From M3007 sp040383605 (lineage in GTDB: Bacteria > Bacteroidota > Bacteroidia > Chitinophagales > Saprospiraceae), in assembly GCA_040383605.1 (NCBI GenBank), contig JBEIDF010000056.1, positions 1-19,355 of the forward strand: 19,355 bases of DNA, in the 5' to 3' direction. Shown here one piece after another: positions 1 to 6,905 of this stretch. Position 1 is the first letter of the stretch. Each line of letters begins with the position of its first letter. Both the position numbers and the translations under genes were made by a program. The notes below the pieces were generated by a model. It had not been told where the DNA came from. It did no database searches and was given only the letters and a program-made list of their open reading frames with translations.

Positions 1-291
1 GAAGGAAAAGCCGCCTTTATTAAGGTATAGGCGGTTGCTGACCAGGTTGCCGCAGAAAAAGATATCCGGTAGGCCATCGTTATTCAGATCGCCGATGCCC
101 ACGCCGCCGCCGTTGTAGAAATTGCGGAACAGGTAGCAATTTAGGGAGTCGGTGTAGGGCAGGTCGTTTTGGAACCGGATTCCGGTTTGTGTCGCCGACA
201 GCAGGGAGAACTGTTTTTTCGTATTTTTCTCCTTGTTTTGGCAGGAAAAGAATAGCGACAGGCAGAGCAGGAGCAGGGTGGGGGAGCGCAT
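1..291 (-). CDS. FG-GAP/VCBS-repeat lipoprotein, N-terminal part (partial)
   Basis: This 97-codon open frame starts at the ATG at 291-289 and runs off the left window edge with no stop. It opens with a hydrophobic signal (residues 4-16) ending in a probable lipobox with Cys17 (FFSC), so it is probably a lipid-anchored envelope protein. Residues 61-79 contain a run of glycines and then GIGDLNNDGLPDIFF, the Asp/Asn-rich calcium-binding loop typical of FG-GAP/VCBS beta-propeller repeats (CRTAC1/UnbV-like proteins). Such proteins often follow susC/susD in Bacteroidota. The start lies two bases after the susD stop, so it is almost certainly the third gene of that operon. Its role is inferred to be surface binding or processing of a polymer; the substrate cannot be told from the fragment. 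Confidence 0.85.
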   Translation of the reverse strand, partial: MRSPTLLLLCLSLFFSCQNKEKNTKKQFSLLSATQTGIRFQNDLPYTDSLNCYLFRNFYNGGGVGIGDLNNDGLPDIFFCGNLVSNRLYLNKGGFSF

Positions 292-293
292 GG

Positions 294-1823
294 TCAGTAG
301 CAGGGATTTTGCTGGATATTGGGGCCGAGGGTGAGCTGCGTCAAGGGGATCGGCCAGATTTCCTTGCAGGGTTCGGAGCCGGGCATGAACTCGGTCGGTT
401 TGCCGTACACACCGAAGCGGATGAGGTCTTGTCGGCGCAGGCCTTCGTAGAAAAATTCGCGTCCGCGTTCGTCGAGGAAGTCTTTGGCTGTCAGTTGTTG
501 GAGCGGCTGATCCGGTTCGAATGCGCGGTTGCGCACCAGGTTGACGAGTTCCAGCGCCTCGGCGCTTCCGGGATCCATGCGCCAGAGGGCTTCTGCTTTC
601 ATCAGCAGGATGTCGGCAAAGCGGAAAATAGGCATATCGTTATCCAGATCGGCGTTGGCGCCGGTTTTAAAAGCGTATTTGCCGATGCGGGCGCCTGCCT
701 GGCGGTAACATTGCGGGCCGAGTTGGTTGATTTCCGGGGTGTAGTTTAGCGGCGGTCCGTCCGGGTCGTTTATTCCTTGCGGATCCAGGATCGGCGTTAC
801 GCCGTCGGCGGCAAACTGTGGACCCACGATGAAATTTTGTTTGCGCGCGTCGTTGTTTTCATGCATTTCATAAAAATCTTGCAGCGTGCAGTACCCGTTC
901 CACGGCTGTTGTTTCAAATCGAAAGTCGCCTGCGAACCGTAGTGCAGGGTCATCTGGGCCAGGTTAAAGCCCTTCGCGAAGGTTTCATCAAACGGGACGG
1001 CCAGGATAAACTCCGGATTCCCTTCATTCTGCACCGCAAATAGTTGGCGATAATCTGACTCCAGAAAAAAGACCCCTGAGTTAATAATCGCATCGCAGGT
1101 GGTCACCACATCGTGCCAGCGCGCCATCCCGGTATAGACTTCCGCATTCAGGTACAGTTTTGCCCAGAGCGCCATGGCGGCAAAGTAGTGCATGCGCCCG
1201 TACGTGGAGGCATCAACGTTTTGCGCGAGTTGTTGGTAACTGGCCCGCAATTCGTTTTCCACAAATTTGAACACCTCCGCTCGCGGCGTGGTGAACGGCA
1301 TTTCCACATCCGGATTGGCATAGTCCACAATAATCGGAATATTGCCGAAGGCATCCAGCGCCCAGTAGTAGTACAGCGCGCGCAGGGCGCGGGTTTCGGC
1401 GATGTATTGATCGGAAAGCGCGTCCTTGCCGAGTTGGTTCCGTTTCAATGTTTCGAATTGGTAGATTGCCCGGTTGCAGGCAAAAATACCCTGGTACAAA
1501 AAGTTAAAAGCGTTGGTGACGCCCGGGTCGTAAGCCTGAAACTCATGTCGGTGGGCGCGCACCCATTCGCTTTCGCCCCAGTCGTTGCCGCGTTGGGGCA
1601 GGGCTACTTCATCGGATGCGATTTCTTGCAGCGAAAAATAACCGCCGTGGTTCCCCAGGCTTCTGAGGGGCGCATACACATCGGCCATGACAGCGCGGTA
1701 GCCCGCTTCCGATTGAAAAAACGTGGCGTCTGTTGGCGCCTGGTACAGGTTTTCTTCCAGGTCGGTGCAACCTGTGTGTAGCAGGATAAGCAGGAGAAAA
1801 GCGGGGGTGATTTTATTTTTCAT
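294..1823 (-). CDS. SusD/RagB-family outer-membrane nutrient-binding lipoprotein (copy 1)
   Basis: This 509-residue protein is of usual SusD length. It has an SPII signal peptide with the lipobox ending at Cys19 (LHTGC) and the typical mature start TDLEENLYQAPTDATFF. The helical TPR-like part carries ALRALYYYWALDAFGNIPI, and the C-terminal part carries FRFADILLMKAEALWR, FFYEGLRRQDLIRFG and the ending PNIQQNPCY, all family hallmarks. It should sit on the cell surface as the lid that delivers ligand to its SusC partner. The gene lies five bases after susC copy 1 and two bases before the FG-GAP gene, so the three are one operon. It is clearly paralogous to the SusD at 5323-6867: both share FNLAQMTLHYGSQATFDL and PWNGYC. 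The substrate is unknown; no glycoside hydrolase is present in the window. Confidence 0.95.
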   Translation of the reverse strand: MKNKITPAFLLLILLHTGCTDLEENLYQAPTDATFFQSEAGYRAVMADVYAPLRSLGNHGGYFSLQEIASDEVALPQRGNDWGESEWVRAHRHEFQAYDPGVTNAFNFLYQGIFACNRAIYQFETLKRNQLGKDALSDQYIAETRALRALYYYWALDAFGNIPIIVDYANPDVEMPFTTPRAEVFKFVENELRASYQQLAQNVDASTYGRMHYFAAMALWAKLYLNAEVYTGMARWHDVVTTCDAIINSGVFFLESDYRQLFAVQNEGNPEFILAVPFDETFAKGFNLAQMTLHYGSQATFDLKQQPWNGYCTLQDFYEMHENNDARKQNFIVGPQFAADGVTPILDPQGINDPDGPPLNYTPEINQLGPQCYRQAGARIGKYAFKTGANADLDNDMPIFRFADILLMKAEALWRMDPGSAEALELVNLVRNRAFEPDQPLQQLTAKDFLDERGREFFYEGLRRQDLIRFGVYGKPTEFMPGSEPCKEIWPIPLTQLTLGPNIQQNPCY

Positions 1824-1828
1824 AGCGC

Positions 1829-4561
1829 CTAGAGTTGGAGTTGAACGCCCAGCAGGTAGGTTTTGCTTAGGAAGTAGGTGCCCCGGCGGTCCACACCCGG
1901 GAGCAGATAGTCTGGCGCCGCATAGCCGGTACTGCCGTTGTCGGTGGGGCCGGGGTCTTGCAGCCGGAGTTCAGGATCGAGGCCGGTGTAACCGGTCCAC
2001 GTGAACAGATTTTGGCCGCCCAGATAGATCCGAAGTGTTTCGATCCGACTGTTTTCCCGCAGGGGGAGGCGGTAACCCAGGGTCAGGTTATCCAATCGGA
2101 GAAAACTGGCGTTTTCGATATGCGTGTCATCAAATCGGTTGGCGCTTTTTAATTTCGGATTGAAATAATCGGTTTTTATCTTATTATAATGTGTGAATGA
2201 GGGGTCTAGGTTTTCGTAAAAAACGCGGTATTCATGGGCCATATCATGTCCGAAAGCTCCGCGCAGGAAAAGGTTAAAATCCCAGCGCCGCCATTCAAAC
2301 GTTTGGTTCAGGCCCAGCAGGAGGCCGGGGGTGGCGTTGCCGATGGCTGTCATATCCGTTTGGGTATTCCAGGGTTCTACCAGGCCGTCGCGGTTGAGGT
2401 CTTTGTACTGCACGGCGCCGTTGGCGTCCAAACCGGCACGCACCGGCCCCCAGAATTGTCCGTAAGGCATGCCCGGATATAACAGGCCGTAGCCGACGTT
2501 CCCGTTACCTGGTGCGCCGACCCAGCCGAAAATGGTCTCTGTTTCGTACAGGTGCTTTTCGACCGTCGTTTTCCAGCTGCTGAGCGCCAATTCCGCCGAC
2601 CATTTGAGTTGCGTGCCGGACAGGATATCCTGCCAGGACAGGCTGGCGTCCCAGCCCGCGGATTTCAGTTGCCCCAGGTTGAGGTACGAATAGTTGCTGA
2701 TATTCGGCGGCGCGGGCACGACCGCGCGGAGAATCAGATCGGTGCTCTTTCTTTGGAAATAGTCAAACGATGCTTTCAGTCGTTGATTTCCGGCAGTAAA
2801 ATCCATTCCCAGGTTCAGCGTGCCGGTTTTTTCAGCGCCCAGGTCGTTGTTGTTATTGTAGGCGGGGAAAAACCCCGGCTCAAAAACGCCATTGTAGTAA
2901 AAATACGCACCGGAGGGCGCGAAGATGCCCTGCGACAGGCCGTCATACGCCGGTTGTTGGCCGCCGACGCCATAGCTGCCGCGCAGTTGAAGTTGGTGGA
3001 CTGGGCGCCAGGCAAAGATTTTGCTCAAGTCCGCAGCGACGCCTGCATAGACGAATTGATGCCATCGGCTGTTTTTCCCGAGTCGGCTGGCGCCTTCGTG
3101 GCGCAATCCGAATTCGAGCGATATTTTTTCTTGCAGGCTCCAGCGCCCCTGCCCGTACAACCCGGCGAGTGTGTGCTGTCCCTGGCTGTAATTCGTGCCG
3201 GGGCTGAGTGCCAGGAGATAGAGTGCGTCCAAACCGCTGTCTTTGGTAAAATTTCGGGTTTGGGTACTTGTTCCCTGCGTGGCTTCATAATCGTAGCGCT
3301 GCCAGGTATACCCGCCTGAAAGTTCCAATTGCCCGGTCTTCCCAAGTCCGATCGCATACCGCGCGCCGGCGTCGAGGAAATGATTCCGGCGTTCGCGTTG
3401 TTGCGCCTCCACGGCGCCTTCCGTCTGATAACCGCGGAAATAGCTGGCCGGACTGTAAAAAACGGCGCTTTTCAGCGCCTGCTGTTCCCTCCCGATCTGC
3501 AAGCGGCCCGTCAGTCCGGAGAAAATATCTACTTCTGCGCGCAGCGTACCCATCCAGGCGTGCAGTCGGTGTCGGTTCGAATTCAGGTCAATGAGGGCGC
3601 GTGGATTGAAATAGTCGAACAGCGTTTCCGTCACATAACCGCCATAAGGCGCATTTTGCGGATCGTCATTGCGGACGGGCGCGGTTGGGTTGTAGGTGAT
3701 GGCATACCGAAACGCCTCCGGGAAAGACAAGTCGGCCTCGCGGCGCGCGGCGCGCAGGGCGCCGCTGACGCGAATCTTGCGGTCTCGGAAATCCTGGCAA
3801 AATCGCAGGCTGCCGTTGTATTGTTGTTGTCCGCTTTCAAGCAGAATCCCCTCCAGATTGCGGTAACTGAGCGCGGCTTCGAGGGCGCTTCCGGCGCCGT
3901 GCAGCGGCGTACTGAGTGCGATCCGATGCGCGTGCGAGGCGGCGTTTTGGAGGATCTGGTCTTGCCAGTCCGTGTTGGTGTTGTCGTTGGGCGACAGGTC
4001 CTTCCCGCCAAAACCGATAAATTCCTGGGCGTTGAGTGTTTCATAACGCCTGGCTGCTTGTTCGAATGCCAGTTGGCCCTGATAGCCGATGCTGAGCGCG
4101 CGGACTTCGCCCGGCAGGGTATGCAGTTGCAATACGCCCGGTCCGGCCCGCATGCCATAGCGGCCCGCCGCCATGCCATCCTTCAGCAGCGCCGCCGACT
4201 GCAGGTCAGCAGGATCTATCCAACTCAAGTCGCTGATTGGCATCCCGTCCAGCACGATTAGCGGCTCCGCCTGCGACTGGAAGCTGGACAAGCCCCGCAT
4301 GCGCAGCGCAAATGCCTGATTGGGGTTGCTGCCCGGCCGCGCGGCGGCCAAGCCCGGCAGTTTGCCCTGCAAACATTGCAGCGGACTGCTGAAATTTCCT
4401 TGGTTGAATTTTGACCGCTCCAGCACGCTCACGGCTGCCGCGCGCATCGTGTCCCCTACCCCCAGTCCCGCTTCTGCACCCGCGGCTAACCCCGATTGAC
4501 CCGACAAGTGCACAAAATTCAAGAAAAAAAGCAAAAAAAAGAGCCAATGACGCATAATCAT
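1829..4561 (-). CDS. SusC/RagA-family outer-membrane transporter lacking the N-terminal regulatory domain (copy 1)
   Basis: This is a 910-residue porin-like transporter. After a signal peptide (about residues 4-22), a 20-residue linker leads straight into the plug. The segment VSVLERSKFNQGNFSSPLQ (44-62) aligns with residues 127-145 of the 990-residue paralogue at 6906-9878. The carboxypeptidase-regulatory-like domain and the LDEVVVVGYG TonB-box segment seen in the paralogue are missing. The plug signature is eroded: LLKDGMAAGRYGMRAGPGVLQL (125-146) replaces the paralogue's LKDGSSAAIYGTRASSGVIL. The barrel is complete, with NRFDDTHIENASFLRLDN, GGQNLFTWTGYTGLDPE and a normal C-terminal beta strand. 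An in-frame ATG at 4555 is an alternative start. It heads the susC-susD-FG-GAP operon. The reading frame is intact over 2.7 kb, so it is probably a functional but divergent transporter. Confidence 0.93.
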   Translation of the reverse strand: MIMRHWLFFLLFFLNFVHLSGQSGLAAGAEAGLGVGDTMRAAAVSVLERSKFNQGNFSSPLQCLQGKLPGLAAARPGSNPNQAFALRMRGLSSFQSQAEPLIVLDGMPISDLSWIDPADLQSAALLKDGMAAGRYGMRAGPGVLQLHTLPGEVRALSIGYQGQLAFEQAARRYETLNAQEFIGFGGKDLSPNDNTNTDWQDQILQNAASHAHRIALSTPLHGAGSALEAALSYRNLEGILLESGQQQYNGSLRFCQDFRDRKIRVSGALRAARREADLSFPEAFRYAITYNPTAPVRNDDPQNAPYGGYVTETLFDYFNPRALIDLNSNRHRLHAWMGTLRAEVDIFSGLTGRLQIGREQQALKSAVFYSPASYFRGYQTEGAVEAQQRERRNHFLDAGARYAIGLGKTGQLELSGGYTWQRYDYEATQGTSTQTRNFTKDSGLDALYLLALSPGTNYSQGQHTLAGLYGQGRWSLQEKISLEFGLRHEGASRLGKNSRWHQFVYAGVAADLSKIFAWRPVHQLQLRGSYGVGGQQPAYDGLSQGIFAPSGAYFYYNGVFEPGFFPAYNNNNDLGAEKTGTLNLGMDFTAGNQRLKASFDYFQRKSTDLILRAVVPAPPNISNYSYLNLGQLKSAGWDASLSWQDILSGTQLKWSAELALSSWKTTVEKHLYETETIFGWVGAPGNGNVGYGLLYPGMPYGQFWGPVRAGLDANGAVQYKDLNRDGLVEPWNTQTDMTAIGNATPGLLLGLNQTFEWRRWDFNLFLRGAFGHDMAHEYRVFYENLDPSFTHYNKIKTDYFNPKLKSANRFDDTHIENASFLRLDNLTLGYRLPLRENSRIETLRIYLGGQNLFTWTGYTGLDPELRLQDPGPTDNGSTGYAAPDYLLPGVDRRGTYFLSKTYLLGVQLQL

Positions 4562-4594
4562 AAAATCAATTTAATCTACAATCGCCAAAATGCC

Positions 4595-4635
4595 GAACTC
4601 CCCAATCCGAACTCCCCAATCCCCAATCCGAATTC
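4595..4635. repeat. GGATT-rich intergenic repeat (copy A)
   Basis: This short run repeats the units CCCCAATCCGAACT and CCCCAATCCCCAATCCGAATT on the plus strand. The 3' end of the lipoprotein gene (stop codon 4636-4634) touches it, and susC copy 1 starts 26 bases beyond its left end. The same units recur at 12242-12288 in an unrelated intergenic place, so this is a dispersed element and not part of a gene. It could be a decayed palindromic repeat or a transcript-end element; its function is unknown. Confidence 0.6.
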
Positions 4636-5224
4636 ATTTGCTCCACACCGGCCGATTCCCCCCGCTTTCCGGTTTCGGGGCGGGCGTAACCGTCCGATCC
4701 ACGATTTCCACACGCAGATTGCGTTCATTTTGTACCCGGAGGATCACTTCGCGGTTGCCGTCTATTTTTGCCCAGTACGGCTTTCCGGTGTCTGTTTCCA
4801 GTTTATAAAAATCCGTTCCGAACCATTTTCCGAGGATATCCAGCGCATGCGGGATCAGTTTTCCGGAGAAGAGTTGTTTATTCCAGGGGGCCCAGGCTTG
4901 GTAATTAAAGACCACGTTCATTTTATAGATGCGGTCGTTTTCGAATTCCGGGTAAAAATTCATGTCAATGGGGTGGTCGTAGTCTGCGAACACATACAGC
5001 ACCGAGTTATTTTCCGGCCCGTTGGTGACGAGGCCTTGTCGGTTCAGTTCCCAGCAGCGGTTAAAAAAATCGCTGCGCGGCATCCCGAGTTCGAAGCCCA
5101 GGAAGAGGCTGTCGTAGCGGGCGCCGGATGCGCGTTCGCGTTGCACTCTTTGTTCATACGATTCCTTGCAAGAGGCGAGGAGAAACAGGGTTGCGATGGT
5201 GAAGAAAATAAATGGGCGAAGCAT
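4634..5224 (-). CDS. Small lipoprotein of unknown function
   Basis: This is a 196-residue protein I do not recognise. The start chosen is the ATG at 5224-5222, because it places a signal peptide (LRPFIFFTIATLFLLASC) with the lipobox LASC and Cys19 at the N terminus. An in-frame upstream ATG would add 12 residues and bury the signal. The mature part has a GMPRSDFFNRCWELNRQG segment, a predicted beta-rich middle (SVLYVFADYDHPIDMNFYP) and a C-terminal strand pair (AKIDGNREVILRVQNERNLRVEIVD). There are no membrane helices after the signal. It sits between two SusC/SusD operons, with a TAnnTTTG motif at 5306-5299 as its possible promoter. It may be an accessory envelope protein, but nothing in the sequence shows a function. 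Confidence 0.8.
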   Translation of the reverse strand: MLRPFIFFTIATLFLLASCKESYEQRVQRERASGARYDSLFLGFELGMPRSDFFNRCWELNRQGLVTNGPENNSVLYVFADYDHPIDMNFYPEFENDRIYKMNVVFNYQAWAPWNKQLFSGKLIPHALDILGKWFGTDFYKLETDTGKPYWAKIDGNREVILRVQNERNLRVEIVDRTVTPAPKPESGGNRPVWSK

Positions 5225-5258
5225 ACAAGAACTTTTGGTTGTTACAAGTAGGTACATC

Positions 5259-5298
5259 AAAAAACATGAGCCACCCCGGTATTCCGGGGTGACTCATG
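5259..5298 (-). terminator. Intrinsic terminator after susD2
   Basis: A 15-bp stem with one mismatch is formed by CATGAGCCACCCCGG (5265-5279) and CCGGGGTGACTCATG (5284-5298), with a 4-base loop. Read on the minus strand it is followed at once by six T (5264-5259). It starts 24 bases after the susD2 stop and should end the susC2-susD2 transcript. The T-tract lies only on the minus-strand side. Confidence 0.9.
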
Positions 5299-5306
5299 CA
5301 AAGTTA
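5299..5306 (-). promoter_or_regulatory. Candidate -7 element TAACTTTG for the lipoprotein gene
   Basis: TAACTTTG matches the Bacteroidota -7 consensus TAnnTTTG. It lies inside the 13-mer TCTAACTTTGCAT, which is also found exactly before the response-regulator gene (18428-18440). No clear TTG -33 element is seen at the right distance. A transcript from here would start inside the terminator hairpin, which makes the assignment uncertain. Confidence 0.4.
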
Positions 5307-5322
5307 GATCAAAACATTAAAA

Positions 5323-6867
5323 TTAGTAGCCCGGGTTCTGTTGCAGATTCGGGTTGATGTTGATCTGTGCGGTCGGGATCGGCAGCAAGTTTTTGTTTGC
5401 GTCGGAGCCCGGCATCCAGCGGGTCGGTTGGCCGAACACGCCGAAGCGGATCAGATCCTGGCGGCGTTGGCCTTCGTAGAACTTCTCGCGGCCGAGTTCG
5501 TCGAGCAGATTCTGCGCGGTCAGCGTGCTGAAGTTATCCTGACTTGCGCGGCGACGGATTTGGTTTACCAGACCCAGTGCGCCTTGATCGTTCTGATCTT
5601 TGCGCCAGTGTGCTTCTGCTTTTGAGAGCATGATATCCGCAAAGCGGAAGATCACGAAGTCGTTGCTCAGGTCGGGCGTAGCGCCTTTTTTGAACTCATA
5701 CTTACCGATACGCACACCGGCTTGGCGGAGTGCATTCGGGAAGTGTTCGTTGATCGCCGGCGTGAAGTTCAGCTGCGGGCCATCCGGGTCATTGGCTTCA
5801 GCGGAAGCGTCAATGATCGGCGTGATACCGTCGGAAGCGAACTGCGGGCCTTTTACAAAGTTGATGATACGGGAATCAGAGGCGTCGTGCTTCTCGTAGA
5901 ACTCCTGGAGCGAGCAGTAGCCGTTCCAGGGTTGATCGCGGAGATCGAACGTAGCCTGCGAGCCGTAGTGCAGCGTCATTTGCGCGAGGTTGAAGCCGCG
6001 TGCAAACACTTGGTCGTACGGAACCGCAAGGATGATCTCCTTACTGGATTGGTTTTCCGTTACGAAGTTGCTGCGGTAGGTGGCTTCAATTTGGTACTTG
6101 CCCGAGCCGATAATTTCATCGCAAGCAGCGATGCACTTATCCCACTGGGCGGTACCGGTGTACACTTGCGCATTCAGGTACAGTTTCGCTTGGATTGCCT
6201 TACCCACGTAGTAGCTCATACGGCCGTAGGTGGTGCCATCTACTTTTGTGTCGAGTTTTGGTACGGCTTCGTTGAGTTCTTTTTCTACGAAAGCGTACAC
6301 ATCGGCGCGGGAGCGCGTAGCGGGCAGGAAGTCAGCCGGCACGTTGAACTCGTCCACGATGGGTACATTGCCGAAGGTATCCAGCAGCCAGTAGTAGTAC
6401 AGGGCGCGGAGCGTACGCAGTTCGGCGATGAACTTGTCAGCGAGTAAGGGATCTGCCTTACCGCTGTCTTTCAGTGTTTCGAACTGGAAGATGAGGCGGT
6501 TGCAGGTGTTTACACCGGCAAAGAGGAAGCCCCAAGAGTTGTTGATGTTCGGGTCGTTCGGCTTGTACTCGTGGCGGTGTGCGTTGAGCCATTGGCCGCC
6601 GTCGCCCCAGTCACCTCCGCGTTGCGGGATCATCACCTCGTCGGAAGAAACTTCCTGGACTGAGTGGTAGCCGCCGTGGTTACCGATGCCGTACAGGCTG
6701 GTGTACGCCGCGCCGAGCGCTGCGATGAACTCCTCTTCCGTCTTCAGGAAGGTCTCCTCGGTGAGCACGTCATAGAGCTTCTCATCGAGGTTTGTGCAGG
6801 AGTTGTTGAAAGAAAGTACGAAAAGTGCTGGAAGGAGCAGCTTTACGAACAGGGATAAATTTTTCAT
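5323..6867 (-). CDS. SusD/RagB-family outer-membrane nutrient-binding lipoprotein (copy 2)
   Basis: This 514-residue protein has an SPII signal whose lipobox ends at Cys24 (NNSC), followed by TNLDEKLYDVLTEETFLKTE. Family marks are LRALYYYWLLDTFGNVPI, the central GFNLAQMTLHYGSQATFD, and the C-terminal FRFADIMLSKAEAHWRK and FYEGQRRQDLIRFGVFG. It is the binding lid for SusC copy 2, whose stop lies 38 bases upstream, and is the last gene before the terminator at 5298. Similarity to the SusD at 294-1823 runs over nearly the full length, so the two pairs arose by duplication. They may bind related ligands. The substrate is not known. Confidence 0.96.
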   Translation of the reverse strand: MKNLSLFVKLLLPALFVLSFNNSCTNLDEKLYDVLTEETFLKTEEEFIAALGAAYTSLYGIGNHGGYHSVQEVSSDEVMIPQRGGDWGDGGQWLNAHRHEYKPNDPNINNSWGFLFAGVNTCNRLIFQFETLKDSGKADPLLADKFIAELRTLRALYYYWLLDTFGNVPIVDEFNVPADFLPATRSRADVYAFVEKELNEAVPKLDTKVDGTTYGRMSYYVGKAIQAKLYLNAQVYTGTAQWDKCIAACDEIIGSGKYQIEATYRSNFVTENQSSKEIILAVPYDQVFARGFNLAQMTLHYGSQATFDLRDQPWNGYCSLQEFYEKHDASDSRIINFVKGPQFASDGITPIIDASAEANDPDGPQLNFTPAINEHFPNALRQAGVRIGKYEFKKGATPDLSNDFVIFRFADIMLSKAEAHWRKDQNDQGALGLVNQIRRRASQDNFSTLTAQNLLDELGREKFYEGQRRQDLIRFGVFGQPTRWMPGSDANKNLLPIPTAQININPNLQQNPGY

Positions 6868-6905
6868 AATTTAAATAGTGTCGTTTAAACTGTTTAGGTA
6901 AAACC

